The notes under the pieces: generated by a model
Seen by the model: the letters and a program-made list of their open reading frames with translations, nothing else
The model's database searches: none
What the model was told of the DNA's origin: nothing
Part shown: positions 25,576 to 35,115 of the stretch, in pieces
Position numbering within the stretch: position 1 is the stretch's first letter
Layout of the letters: the number at the start of each line of letters is the position of its first letter
From: MGBC131033 sp910585655
GTDB lineage: Bacteria; Bacillota; Clostridia; Lachnospirales; Lachnospiraceae
Assembly: GCA_949502025.1 (NCBI GenBank)
Contig: CATBCG010000063.1
Location: 85,040 to 149,039 of the forward strand
Reading direction: 5' to 3'
Length of the DNA: 64,000 nucleotides
Made by a program: the position numbers and the translations under genes

Positions 25576-25890
25576 CTAAATTTTAATATCGAACAGGCTT
25601 CCGCCCTCTCTTGTATGCTTCTTTGGCTCCTCATCGTTCTGTTTTTTTCGCTGCCGCTTCTGCCCCTCATAGCTGTTTTTGCCTTTTTCCTTGGCGTCAT
25701 AGCGTTCCTCTTTATTCTCTGTTTCCTTTAGCTGGCTGGTACGTTCTGCCTGCTGCTTTCCCTGCCGGTCAGACTGCACCTGCAAAAAGCCCTGTTCCTG
25801 CGGGACTCTTGCCGTATCCTGCTGTCTGACCTGGGATGCCTCCTGGCTCCTCGGAGCCACCAAATAGTGATCGATTGTTTGAATTGGCAT
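25576..25890 (-). CDS. Small, highly charged protein of the flagellar operon
   Basis: A 104-residue protein, not recognised. It starts with a short hydrophobic-polar segment (MPIQTIDHYLVAPRSQEASQ) and then is almost entirely Gln, Lys, Glu, Arg and Asn, likely disordered, ending with GGSLFDIKI. It is preceded by GGGAGGGG. It sits 16 bases after fliA and 13 before the DUF6115 gene. Coding appears real from its tight spacing and from the lack of a better alternative frame. Confidence 0.6.
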   Translation of the reverse strand: MPIQTIDHYLVAPRSQEASQVRQQDTARVPQEQGFLQVQSDRQGKQQAERTSQLKETENKEERYDAKEKGKNSYEGQKRQRKKQNDEEPKKHTREGGSLFDIKI

Positions 25891-25905
25891 GGTATCCCCT
25901 CCCGA

Positions 25906-26694
25906 CTATAACCCACTCGATACAAAAATATCCAGATAATCGCCCAGCTTTACCCGCAGCTTTTGAAGCGCTCTTGTATGAAGCTGGGAAATTCTCGACT
26001 CCGATACTTCTAAAATCATACTGATTTCTTTTAGCGTCAGCTCTTCATAATAATAAAAAGCAATTACCTTTTGTTCCTTCTCCGTCAGACCGGCTATCGC
26101 TTCCGCGAGCATCTCCTTTAGCTCTGCCTTTTCTAACTGTTCCTCTGGGCGACCGTAATCCGATTCCGTTCCGACGGAGGACGCCAGCTTCATCTCGCCC
26201 CCCTGCTCCAGATATTCGTCCAGGGAAATCAGTCCTGCCATCTGTGTCTGACTCTGCCAGCTTTCATACTCGTCTACCGTAATGTTTAACTCCTGCGCCA
26301 GCTCTTCTTCGGTTGCCGGACGACCATATTCGTTTTCCAGTTTTTGAAGAGCAGTTTCCAGTTTCCTCTGCTTTTGCCGGAGCGTTCGGGGAATCCAATC
26401 CATTTTTCGGATTTGATCCAAAATAGCGCCCCGTATCCGCAGGCTGGCATAAGTTTCAAACTTGACGCCTTTTCCGTAATCAAATTTATCAATCGCATCG
26501 ATTAAGCCGAATACCCCATAGCCTACCAAATCGTCATATTCCACGTTGTAGCCTAAATACATCGACATCCTGCCTGCGATGATCTTTACCAGCCCTGCAT
26601 ATTCCAGAATCAGCTTTTCACGCAGCTCCGGGGTGGGCTTTTTACTATACGCTTCCCATAATTTTGTTTTCAAATCTTCCTTATTTGACTGCAT
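25906..26694 (-). CDS. fliA: RNA polymerase sigma factor for flagellar operon, sigma-D/FliA
   Basis: A 262-residue sigma-28 factor (FliA/SigD/WhiG group). Region 2 includes VEYDDLVGYGVFGLIDAIDKFD and the region 3 helix ELNITVDEYESW; region 4 has LTLKEISMILEVSESRISQ. It directs late flagellar genes such as flagellin, which are not in the window. It is the last large gene of the basal-body operon, and two sites of its type are proposed here (before fliK and before the secreted pair). An anti-sigma factor FlgM is not present. Confidence 0.95.
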   Translation of the reverse strand: MQSNKEDLKTKLWEAYSKKPTPELREKLILEYAGLVKIIAGRMSMYLGYNVEYDDLVGYGVFGLIDAIDKFDYGKGVKFETYASLRIRGAILDQIRKMDWIPRTLRQKQRKLETALQKLENEYGRPATEEELAQELNITVDEYESWQSQTQMAGLISLDEYLEQGGEMKLASSVGTESDYGRPEEQLEKAELKEMLAEAIAGLTEKEQKVIAFYYYEELTLKEISMILEVSESRISQLHTRALQKLRVKLGDYLDIFVSSGL

Positions 26695-26747
26695 GAAAAT
26701 TCCTCCATGTTCCTTTGCAAATCTGGTTTATGCTTCCCTTCCCCCGA

Positions 26748-27008
26748 TTATTCTGTCTGACTGCCCTCCTGTGTAAGAAGCTCGCTGCCCTCGCCGTTTT
26801 CCTCTTCCTCTGTCGGAGGCACCGGCTTTTCCGCCGTCACTTTCCGATATAAATGTCTGGCAATCAGCCCCAATATGTAAAACCCAATCAATACTCCTAG
26901 CAGCGCCTTTAAACTATAGAGCGTATCATACTGCTTCCAGATACACAAAATCCCCGTCACGGCTCCTGCCAAAAGCATTGTCACCAATGGAATCATTTTT
27001 TCTCTCAT
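26748..27008 (-). CDS. Small two-span membrane protein of the flagellar operon
   Basis: An 86-residue protein with two membrane segments (about 6-24, VTMLLAGAVTGILC; about 34-52, LLGVLIGFYILGLIA) and an acidic C-terminal tail. Function unknown. Its ATG overlaps the cheD stop by 4 bases (ATGA), so it is translated together with cheD. No match to a named family was recognised. Confidence 0.65.
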   Translation of the reverse strand: MREKMIPLVTMLLAGAVTGILCIWKQYDTLYSLKALLGVLIGFYILGLIARHLYRKVTAEKPVPPTEEEENGEGSELLTQEGSQTE

Positions 27009-27490
27009 ATGTATTTCTTCTCTTTCCCCACTGATTTAATCAACAATTTCCCTGTCTCCGAATAAAACTCAATGGTACGACCATAATTTTTCCCGGTATC
27101 CTCTGCCAATATCCGAATCCGCATCTGCATCAGTTTGGCTTTAACCGCCTCTACGTTCCGATCTCCTACCCGCATCATATCATTGCCGCTTGAAAATGCA
27201 AACATCTGTGCGCCGCCGGCTATTTTGGCCACCAGCCTGCTCCTCATTGCTCCAATAGACATCATCTGTTTTACCAGTTCGTCTAAGCCGGTATCTGCAA
27301 ACTTTGCGATATTTTGCTGGTTTGTAATCCTTGTGCTGTCCGGAAGCATACAATGGAGCATCCCGCTTACCATCGTAGCCGGATCATAAAGCGCCACCCC
27401 GACACAGGAACCCAAGCCCAACGTCGTCAGGTTATCCGGCGCACGGCAGACCTTTAAATCCGCCATCCCTACTGTTATCATCTTTCCCAT
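27005..27490 (-). CDS. cheD: Chemoreceptor glutamine deamidase CheD
   Basis: A 161-residue CheD. The catalytic Cys is in LGLGSCVGVALYD and the His in SGMLHCMLPDS, and GGAQMF is conserved. CheD deamidates glutamines of chemoreceptors and binds CheC in Firmicutes. It follows cheC by 14 bases in the flagellar operon. Confidence 0.95.
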   Translation of the reverse strand: MGKMITVGMADLKVCRAPDNLTTLGLGSCVGVALYDPATMVSGMLHCMLPDSTRITNQQNIAKFADTGLDELVKQMMSIGAMRSRLVAKIAGGAQMFAFSSGNDMMRVGDRNVEAVKAKLMQMRIRILAEDTGKNYGRTIEFYSETGKLLIKSVGKEKKYI

Positions 27491-27504
27491 AACCGTCGCC
27501 TTCC

Positions 27505-28137
27505 TTATAAGCCAAGTGATGATAAGATCTTATCATAGGATTCCAAGGTGGGAATCAGGATAAAATAACCATCCAGTTCCACCGAATCCTCTAAAAACTG
27601 CGACTGGATCAGCAGCGCCTTATCCCCCAGTTTTCCAAACTCAATCGCCGGCACACTTAAAATAGCGCCTGCCATATCAATGGAAAGGTAAGGAACCGAC
27701 TCCGTAATCAGCAGATTTGTCAGAGAGGACAGGGAAGAAAGATAAGCTCCGGCAATGATGTTGCCGATTTCCTGGAGAGCCGAAAGCGACATTTCATCAA
27801 ATGTAACCTCTTCTGTCTGGTCTGTTTCCTCGGTTTGTATGCCCATCAGGATATCCACGACCTTTTTCGCGCAGTGCTGTTCCATCATAAACATCATCAT
27901 CCCGTTAATATCCCCCTCTAACGTTACGAGGATACCCACGACTACCGTCTCTGCACCGCCTACAATCTCTGAAAGCTCCTGAAAGCCAAGCAGCTCTACC
28001 TTTGGGACGCGCATATCCACTTTCGAGCGGATAAGCTGGGAGAGAGCCGTAGTCGCGTTGCCTGCACCAATGTTGCCGATTTCTTTTAACACGTCAAATT
28101 GCACTACATCCATCTGATCCAAATCCAATTTTCCCAT
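27505..28137 (-). CDS. cheC: CheY-P phosphatase CheC
   Basis: A 210-residue CheC with two phosphatase motifs: KEIGNIGAGNA near residue 18-28 and LQEIGNIIAGAYL near residue 118-130, each with the Glu and Asn that attack CheY-P. It partners with CheD. It lies directly after the PilZ gene; in related operons cheB, cheA and cheW are usually found nearby, but not here. Confidence 0.95.
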   Translation of the reverse strand: MGKLDLDQMDVVQFDVLKEIGNIGAGNATTALSQLIRSKVDMRVPKVELLGFQELSEIVGGAETVVVGILVTLEGDINGMMMFMMEQHCAKKVVDILMGIQTEETDQTEEVTFDEMSLSALQEIGNIIAGAYLSSLSSLTNLLITESVPYLSIDMAGAILSVPAIEFGKLGDKALLIQSQFLEDSVELDGYFILIPTLESYDKILSSLGL

Positions 28138-28155
28138 AGTTTCCCTCCATTCTTG

Positions 28156-28917
28156 TTATAAGCTTCCCCGTTCTCGCTTTAACCGCTTACGATCCTCGTC
28201 AAAGACAAAACGGATAATTTCCTCTCGTTCGGCAGAGCTTAACCAAAGGAATTCCAAACGATTTTCATAGGTGCCAGGCTTTTTTTCCATTTCTACAGAA
28301 GAAATGATTTTGGCAAACATCCGCTTTACTTTTACTCCCTGCCTTTGCTCAAGTTCCATGGACACGTACAGCACGCCGCCCTTAGACAGCTCACTATGCG
28401 TAGTAAAACGCATCCCGCCTCCGCTGATATCGGTCAGCACGCCTTCGTCCCACCGTTCGGTCTGTGTGCCAAGCCCTGCCAGCGTCCATCCGGTTTCCAT
28501 CGAACCGCTGCTTTCTCCATAATATTTTAGCTCGGACAGCTCTTCCTCACTCAGCGCATAAAAGCGGAGCGGACGAACACAGTCTGCCCGGAAAAACTGT
28601 CTGCGCTGGAGCTTTTCCAAGCTGGTGATCAGTTCTACTACCGCGATGGAAAACGCATCCTCCTTATATCGGTCTATTACCTTTCCGGTACAGGAAAACG
28701 TGCCGCTGCTGGTATAAAAATGCAGTTCATATTCCTCTTCTACACGCAGCAAAATCGTATGTGTTTTTTCCGTCGGCATCGACAGTTTAAGGGTATTCCC
28801 CTCCGGCGGCTCCATGACCTGACTCAGCAAAATCGTCGGCTCGATCATCAGGCTATCCGGATTCCTCCCTTTTTCAAGCTCTACCTTATCCCCTGCCTGA
28901 ATTATAATTTCTGGCAT
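28156..28917 (-). CDS. PilZ-domain c-di-GMP receptor, YcgR/YpfA-like flagellar brake
   Basis: A 253-residue protein with an N-terminal YcgR-type beta barrel (about 1-100, starting GDKVELEKGR) and a C-terminal PilZ domain. The c-di-GMP motifs are QRRQFFRADC (RxxxR) and DISGGGMRF (D/NxSxxG). Such proteins slow flagellar rotation or bind the stator/switch when c-di-GMP is high. Its position between flhG and cheC supports the motility role. Confidence 0.9.
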   Translation of the reverse strand: MPEIIIQAGDKVELEKGRNPDSLMIEPTILLSQVMEPPEGNTLKLSMPTEKTHTILLRVEEEYELHFYTSSGTFSCTGKVIDRYKEDAFSIAVVELITSLEKLQRRQFFRADCVRPLRFYALSEEELSELKYYGESSGSMETGWTLAGLGTQTERWDEGVLTDISGGGMRFTTHSELSKGGVLYVSMELEQRQGVKVKRMFAKIISSVEMEKKPGTYENRLEFLWLSSAEREEIIRFVFDEDRKRLKRERGSL

Positions 28918-28951
28918 AGCGCCTCCACCTCCTTGATTGATTTATCTTATT

Positions 28952-29836
28952 TTATTTTGACTTACTCCGCAATACGGCTGAAAACAAACCTGCAATTCCT
29001 CGTTTCTCAGCACGTCCCGTCCGTTCCTGCTCCATCCCTACTAACTTTTCTGCCATTTTTGCGATCGCTTTGCTTGCAGGCGCGTTCGGATACTGAATCG
29101 AAACTGGTTTCTGCATCATCACGGCGCGTCCAATATTGGAATCCTGCGGAATACAGCCCATATATTGCAGAGAAATATTTAAAAACCTTCCGATTGCAGA
29201 ATCCAGCTTTTTATAAAGCTCCCGTCCTTCTAATACATCCTGGACGCGGTTGGCAATCAACTTGATCTCGGAATGTCCTTCTAAAAACTCCGGCATCCGG
29301 TTTAAGGTTTTTAACAACGCATAGCTATCGGTAATCGAGGTTGGCTCCGGTGTAGCCACCAGGAGAATTTCCGAACTCGCTAAGACAAATTCCATAACAC
29401 TGTCCGAAATTCCCGCTCCGGTATCAATCAGTATAATATCTGCCTTTTCATCCAATTCTATCAGTTTTGCCGACAAATTTACCAACTGCTCCTTGGACAG
29501 ATTATTCATTTCATGGATACCGGAACCACCCGAAATAAAACCGATATTTTCCGGTCCCTTTGTCACGATATCCGTCAGACTCTTCCCATACAACATCAGA
29601 TCTGCCAGGCTGTATCTAGGTCGTATCCCCAACAATACTTCTACATTCGCCAGACCGAAATCAGCGTCCATAACAACGACCCGCTTTCCCAGTCTGCTCA
29701 ACGCAATGGCAAGATTAACAGAAACGCTAGACTTTCCAACTCCGCCCTTTCCACTGGTGACAGTCAGTACTCTGGCAGTATTTCGTGGCATATTTTGGAT
29801 TTTTACCATATTCCGTAATTTCTGTGCCTGATCCAT
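28952..29836 (-). CDS. flhG: MinD/ParA-like ATPase FlhG (YlxH)
   Basis: A 294-residue ParA-family ATPase. The deviant Walker A KGGVGKSSVSVNLA and MDADFGLANVEVLLG are near the N-terminus, after a short basic helix (AQKLRNMV) expected to stimulate FlhF GTPase. It regulates flagellar number and placement together with FlhF. The stop of flhF is 2 bases before its start. Confidence 0.94.
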   Translation of the reverse strand: MDQAQKLRNMVKIQNMPRNTARVLTVTSGKGGVGKSSVSVNLAIALSRLGKRVVVMDADFGLANVEVLLGIRPRYSLADLMLYGKSLTDIVTKGPENIGFISGGSGIHEMNNLSKEQLVNLSAKLIELDEKADIILIDTGAGISDSVMEFVLASSEILLVATPEPTSITDSYALLKTLNRMPEFLEGHSEIKLIANRVQDVLEGRELYKKLDSAIGRFLNISLQYMGCIPQDSNIGRAVMMQKPVSIQYPNAPASKAIAKMAEKLVGMEQERTGRAEKRGIAGLFSAVLRSKSK

Positions 29837-29838
29837 CC

Positions 29839-31107
29839 TTAACCTCCTCCCAATAGCTGCTTTGCTATTTTTTGTGCGTCAATCTTCCCGATGTCATCCG
29901 GTACGTTTTGTCCCCAGGTATTGTAGGATAACGGTGCCTCTGTCAGCATACGAATATTAAATACATTGCCTACGGAACTGGTCTCATCAAGTTTTGTAAA
30001 AATCAGTTTAAAATCCGAAATTTCCTGGTATACTTCTGTGATTTTCACTAAGTCCTGGTACTTTGTAGTAGCGCTCAACACCAGATAAGTTTCCCGCTCC
30101 TCCACCGGAATGGCAGAAAGCAGGCGTCTTAAATCCTCGCATTGCTCCTGACTTTTGTGAGAGCGTCCTGCCGTATCCACCAGCACCAAATCAAAACCAT
30201 GAAATTCCTTTTTTGTCTCTGTCAATTCCTCTGCCGAATAGACCACTTTTAAAGGAATGTCTAAAATCCCGGCATAGGTACGAAGCTGCTCTACTGCGGC
30301 AATCCGGTAAGTATCCGCCGTCAGAAGCGCTACCTTTGCTTTTTTCCCCAACTTGAAGCTGGAAGCAATCTTGGCGATGGTAGTCGTTTTTCCCACTCCC
30401 GTCGGTCCGATGAAAAAGACGTACTTTGTCTTTCCTTCTTCTAGCTCCAAAGTCTCCGGATGTCCCAGCTTTAAAATGATTTTCTGATAAACAGCTCCTA
30501 AAATATTATCCACGGAAGCGTCTCGTTTCAACGCGCCCTCAATTTCACTGATGATCTGGTTCGTATATTTCTCATCCACCTCATTTTCCAAAAGCTGGTT
30601 ATAAATTAACTGAATACAGGCGACTCGCTTGTTTGCCGCAGAATGTTTGATGTTGGCTGCATGTTGTTCTGTTTCCTGCAAAGAATTTTCCTCCGGCTCC
30701 TCCCCTCGCAAACCGGCTCCCTCACCGGTCTGGGCTGCGCCTGTCTGCCCTTGGAGGGCGGCGGTATTCGCTGCGTTTGCCATTTGTTTTTCTAACAGCT
30801 CCTGAAGGTCGTTTAACTTTTTTTCAATCGCCGACTCTTCTGCCGACGTATCCGGCAGCGGATAGGATCGTTTTTCTTCAAAAGCAGGATAAGCGGCAGA
30901 TACGCCCGGGTTCCCTACTGCTGCTTTACTGACTGTATGTTCGTCTATTGCAGCCGTTATCTCTACCTGAGATTTTTTAAAAAGCTTATAGATTCCCTTT
31001 GGCTTTATCGTCTTGATATTCGTGACGATAGCATCTTTTCCCAAATCCTTCTTTGCCAGTTCCATGGCTTCGGTCTCCGTTTCAGCCTGAAATTTTTTTA
31101 TTATCAT
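29839..31107 (-). CDS. flhF: SRP-type GTPase FlhF
   Basis: A 422-residue protein: basic N-terminal B domain (about 1-60), a variable acidic linker, and an NG GTPase domain with P-loop GPTGVGKTTTIAK, LLTADTYRIAAVEQL, and DTAGRS. FlhF helps position the export apparatus. Its ATG overlaps the flhA stop by 4 bases. Confidence 0.95.
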   Translation of the reverse strand: MIIKKFQAETETEAMELAKKDLGKDAIVTNIKTIKPKGIYKLFKKSQVEITAAIDEHTVSKAAVGNPGVSAAYPAFEEKRSYPLPDTSAEESAIEKKLNDLQELLEKQMANAANTAALQGQTGAAQTGEGAGLRGEEPEENSLQETEQHAANIKHSAANKRVACIQLIYNQLLENEVDEKYTNQIISEIEGALKRDASVDNILGAVYQKIILKLGHPETLELEEGKTKYVFFIGPTGVGKTTTIAKIASSFKLGKKAKVALLTADTYRIAAVEQLRTYAGILDIPLKVVYSAEELTETKKEFHGFDLVLVDTAGRSHKSQEQCEDLRRLLSAIPVEERETYLVLSATTKYQDLVKITEVYQEISDFKLIFTKLDETSSVGNVFNIRMLTEAPLSYNTWGQNVPDDIGKIDAQKIAKQLLGGG

Positions 31108-33140
31108 TCTTCCGTCACCATCCCTACTGACTGCAATTCTACATTAGATTCAATCTCATTATAAGATACTACAATCAAATCTTTAAAATAATCGGAGGTC
31201 AGCTTTTTAAAATACATCCGTACAATCGGGGAAGCCAGGATAATCGGTGTTTTCCCCAGATTTTCCAGTTTGTCTACTTCCTTTTTCAAAGAGCTGATAA
31301 TCTTCTGCGCCCGATCAGGTTCCAGCGTTAAATAAGCTCCCTGTTCGGTCTGTTTTACTGAATTCATAATATCCTGCTCTACCTTCGGATCTAACGTCAC
31401 GACACTGGTACTGTCGGTTTCCGAAAAATATTTGCTGGAAATCGCCCGCTTTAATGCCTGTCTAACGTACTCGGTCAAGATATCGGTATCTCTGGTCGTC
31501 GGTGCATAATCCGCCAATGTCTCGAAAATCGTCACCAAATCGCGGATGGAAATACCTTCTTCTAAGAGATTTTGCAGCACCTTTTGAATCTCGCCCACTC
31601 CTAACAGTTTTGGTACAAGCTCGGTCACTAACGTCTGGTTCGCCTCCTGAATGTTGTTGATCAGGTTCTGAACGTCCTGTCTGGTCAGCAACTCATGGAT
31701 ATGCTGTCTAACGATTTCCGTCAGATGGGTCGCAATGATGGAAGGCGGATCGACTACGGTATAGCCCATCGCTTCGGCACGTTCTCTCTGACCTTCGGTA
31801 ATCCAAACGGCAGGCAGATGGAAGGATGGCTCAAAGGTTGGAATACCTGTGATTTCCTCTTCGACATAACCTGGATTCATCGCCATATAATGATCGAAGA
31901 GAATCTCTCCGTCGCTTACCCGTACTCCTTTGATTTTAATCACATATTGATTTGGGTTTAACTGGATGTTGTCCCGCAAACGAATGATCGGCACCACGCA
32001 TCCTAATTCAATCGCAATCTGTCGTCTTATCATAACGACACGATCCAGCAGATCACCGCCTTGGTTGACGTCTGCCAAAGGAATAATACCATACCCAAAT
32101 TCCAGCTCGATCGGATCCACCTGCAGCAACGCGTTGACATTTTCCGGTCTGCGGATTTCTTCCGCCTCCGTCTCCTCCTCGGAAATTTCGGCTTCGATTT
32201 GCCCGGTCTCCATCTGTGCAGCAATTATCCGTCCGGTGATAATAAATACTACTCCATAGGCACAGAATACAAAAGGATTTAACGGCGTCCCGATTCCCAT
32301 TAAGATCATCGCGCCTCCTACCAGATAAAGCACCTTTGGAATCGAAAAGAGCTGTTTGACCAGCACATCGCCCAAATCCGCTTCTTTGGAAACTTTTGTC
32401 ACCAAAACACCCGTTGCCAGGGAAATCAAAAGGGAAGGAATCTGGCTGACCAGACCGTCGCCGATCGTCAATATCGTATAATTGTCCAACGCAGCGGAAG
32501 CATCCATTCCCTGAAAGAGCATCCCGGTTGCCATTCCGCCGGCGAAATTGATAATCGTAATTACAAGCCCTGCAATCGCGTCTCCCTTGACGTACTTTGT
32601 AGCACCATCCATAGAACCGAAAAAGCTTGATTCATCCTGGATTTTCTGACGCCGTTCTCTCGCCTGTGCATCGGTAATAGCTCCGGTATTCAGATCTGCA
32701 TCGATCGCCATCTGCTTACCGGGCATCGCATCCAACGTAAAACGGGCGGATACCTCTGCCACACGCTCCGAACCTTTATTGATTACGATAAACTGAATCA
32801 ATACTAAAATGATAAATACAATCACACCGACCACCAGATTGCCGCCGCCGACAAACGCGCCGAACGTATCGACCACGTTTCCTGCCTTTCCTTCTAATAA
32901 AATCATACGGGTAGAAGAAACATTCAGGGAAATCCGGAAAATCGTCATCAACAGCAGGATAGTAGGGAAGCTGGACATATCCAATGCTTCCTTAGAAAAC
33001 ACGGCGGTAAATAATATCACCATGGACAGCGCCAAATTGAGCGCCATCATCATATCCAGCAGTACAGGTGGCATCGGTATGATAAAAAACAGGATAACCG
33101 AGAGCAACAAGGCTCCCAGCGCTAAATCCGAACGCTTCAT
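31104..33140 (-). CDS. flhA: Flagellar export gate protein FlhA
   Basis: A 678-residue protein. Eight membrane segments lie in residues 1 to about 310 with the FHIPEP-type loop containing FTLDAMPGKQMAIDADLNTG; the cytoplasmic ring domain follows. It forms the nonameric export channel with FliPQR and FlhB and binds substrate-chaperone complexes. It overlaps flhF by 4 bases. Confidence 0.97.
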   Translation of the reverse strand: MKRSDLALGALLLSVILFFIIPMPPVLLDMMMALNLALSMVILFTAVFSKEALDMSSFPTILLLMTIFRISLNVSSTRMILLEGKAGNVVDTFGAFVGGGNLVVGVIVFIILVLIQFIVINKGSERVAEVSARFTLDAMPGKQMAIDADLNTGAITDAQARERRQKIQDESSFFGSMDGATKYVKGDAIAGLVITIINFAGGMATGMLFQGMDASAALDNYTILTIGDGLVSQIPSLLISLATGVLVTKVSKEADLGDVLVKQLFSIPKVLYLVGGAMILMGIGTPLNPFVFCAYGVVFIITGRIIAAQMETGQIEAEISEEETEAEEIRRPENVNALLQVDPIELEFGYGIIPLADVNQGGDLLDRVVMIRRQIAIELGCVVPIIRLRDNIQLNPNQYVIKIKGVRVSDGEILFDHYMAMNPGYVEEEITGIPTFEPSFHLPAVWITEGQRERAEAMGYTVVDPPSIIATHLTEIVRQHIHELLTRQDVQNLINNIQEANQTLVTELVPKLLGVGEIQKVLQNLLEEGISIRDLVTIFETLADYAPTTRDTDILTEYVRQALKRAISSKYFSETDSTSVVTLDPKVEQDIMNSVKQTEQGAYLTLEPDRAQKIISSLKKEVDKLENLGKTPIILASPIVRMYFKKLTSDYFKDLIVVSYNEIESNVELQSVGMVTEE

Positions 33141-33159
33141 CTGCCAGCATCTCCTTTAC

Positions 33160-34281
33160 TTACGGTAATTTATTCTTTACTCGATAGACATAGACCAGTA
33201 CATCGGCTACCATCTGATAAAGCTCCGGCGGTATCTGGTCTCCTATCTCCACATTAAAATACAGCATTCTTGCCAATGGTTTATTTTCCATTACTATAAT
33301 ATCGTACTTTTTCGCCGCTTCCTTAATCGTCTGCGCCAGGTAATCCGCGCCTTTGGCAATTACCTCCGGCGCCTCTGCCTTCTCTCTGTCATAACGAATT
33401 GCCACGGCAAAATGCGTCGGGTTGGTAATCACCACATCGGCAGTCGGCAGTTCCTGCATCATACGCCTGCGGGACGCCTCTCTCATCTTTTGGCGGATAC
33501 GTCCCTTGATCTGCGGATCTCCTTCGCTTTGCTTGTATTCGTCCTTAACCTCCTGCTTGGTCATCTTCATATCTTTTTTAAACTTCATTCGCTGGTATAT
33601 CAAATCAGCCAGCCCAATCACCAAAAACAAGGCGCTAATCTCGATCCCTAAGTTGATAACGGTCGTAAACATCCAGCTAAGCGCCTGACCAAAACCTCTG
33701 TCATAAAAGGTCATAAGCGTCTTCCATTCATCCTTGACGGCATCGTATACGACCCAGGCAATCGCCCCAACCTTTAAAATAGACTTTAGCAGCTCCATGA
33801 TTTTTTCCATCGAAAGCAGCCGTTTAAAGCCGGTAATCGGATTGAGCCGGTCAAACTTCGGCATCAGTGGTTTTCCGGTCGGCTGCCAGGAAACCTGCAT
33901 CACATTTCCTAAAAAAGCAACCGCCATGCCGCCAATCAAAATCGGCAGGCAGATCTTGATAATCACAATTAAAATCTCTCGTCCCAATATCCCTGCCGAA
34001 ACCGTGGAAAAAGGCTCTTTGGTAAAAGTAGAAAAAGTCTGGTAAAAAGTCTGAAAGCACGCCATCAGTTCTGTGGATAAATAAGTACCAAATAATTTTA
34101 ACATCAAAAACAGCATCAGCAGGCTCAGCGCATTGATTAACTCCATGCTCCGGGCAACCTGCCCTTCCTTCCTGGCGTCCTGCAGCTTTTTAGGCGTTGC
34201 TTCCTCGGTCTTTTCTCCTCCTGGTCCTTCCTTTGCGAAAAACTGGAGCTGATAACGATATAGGCGTTCGTTCTCTCTCAT
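33160..34281 (-). CDS. flhB: Flagellar export switch protein FlhB
   Basis: A 373-residue protein with four membrane segments and a cytoplasmic C-domain with the autocleavage motif ITNPTHFAVAIRYD. Self-cleavage at the Asn-Pro bond switches export specificity from rod/hook to filament proteins. It is 13 bases after fliR and 19 before flhA. Confidence 0.97.
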   Translation of the reverse strand: MRENERLYRYQLQFFAKEGPGGEKTEEATPKKLQDARKEGQVARSMELINALSLLMLFLMLKLFGTYLSTELMACFQTFYQTFSTFTKEPFSTVSAGILGREILIVIIKICLPILIGGMAVAFLGNVMQVSWQPTGKPLMPKFDRLNPITGFKRLLSMEKIMELLKSILKVGAIAWVVYDAVKDEWKTLMTFYDRGFGQALSWMFTTVINLGIEISALFLVIGLADLIYQRMKFKKDMKMTKQEVKDEYKQSEGDPQIKGRIRQKMREASRRRMMQELPTADVVITNPTHFAVAIRYDREKAEAPEVIAKGADYLAQTIKEAAKKYDIIVMENKPLARMLYFNVEIGDQIPPELYQMVADVLVYVYRVKNKLP

Positions 34282-34294
34282 CTCCTCGCTCCTC

Positions 34295-35110
34295 TCAGGA
34301 AGAAATCATCTCTACCACCGCGCGGAACATATCCTTCATTTCTCCTACAATAAAATCCGTTACACCCGGCAGCATAAAAATCATCAGCATCAGAATCGCC
34401 AGCCCGAATAAAATTTTAAGCTGGATACCTACTACAAACATATTCATCTGTGGCGCAACTTTCGCCATAATACCAAGCACTACATTCACTAACAGCATCG
34501 TTCCGTAAAGCGGCAGTACAATTCGGAAAGCAATCAGAAAATAGTCTCTCATAAACTGCAACATCAGTGTATACGTTCCTGGACGAAGTGTTACTCCTCC
34601 TACTGGCACTACCTGATAGGTTTCAACAAAGGCTTTTATCAAAAAACGATGAAAGCCTGACACCAACAGCGTCAGGGTTAAAAAATACGTATACAAATTA
34701 CCGGAAACACTGCTTTGTACTTTCGTAATCGGGTCTAACTCTGTTACCATAGCAAGGCCGATTTCCATGTCGATAATTCTTCCGGCAAAATTAACAATAG
34801 AAAGGACGATATTGGTAAAATACCCCAGTAGGATGCCTGCTGCAACTTCTTCTATTACCAGCATGGAAAACCCCAGCACACCTACATAATCCATCCTTCC
34901 CGGTACCGTACCCGCCGGCATGGACCCCAGCACGCAAAAATAAACCAAAAGGGCAAAAAAAGCAGAAAAACCCGCCTTTATTCTCATCGGGGCATTGCCC
35001 AGATTAAAAAAAGGAGCGGTGAAAACAAAGGCCGATACTCTTGCCAGTATCAATAATATATATTCCAACTGTTCTATTGTAAACTGTAACCGCAAGGCGC
35101 TCCCCTCCAT
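34295..35110 (-). CDS. fliR: Flagellar export gate protein FliR
   Basis: A 271-residue integral membrane protein of the FliPQR pore with about six membrane segments (for example ILLILARVSAFVFTAPF and the C-terminal ILFGLAILMLMIFMLPG). The ATG at 35110 has no clear ribosome site; a TTG at 35095 has GGAGGGG six bases upstream and may be the actual start, giving a 266-residue protein. Confidence 0.92.
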   Translation of the reverse strand: MEGSALRLQFTIEQLEYILLILARVSAFVFTAPFFNLGNAPMRIKAGFSAFFALLVYFCVLGSMPAGTVPGRMDYVGVLGFSMLVIEEVAAGILLGYFTNIVLSIVNFAGRIIDMEIGLAMVTELDPITKVQSSVSGNLYTYFLTLTLLVSGFHRFLIKAFVETYQVVPVGGVTLRPGTYTLMLQFMRDYFLIAFRIVLPLYGTMLLVNVVLGIMAKVAPQMNMFVVGIQLKILFGLAILMLMIFMLPGVTDFIVGEMKDMFRAVVEMISS

Positions 35111-35115
35111 CTCTG

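Noticed and set aside
28720..29265. A 181-codon plus-strand frame
   Set aside because: It lies antisense across the PilZ gene and flhG, which are both certain.
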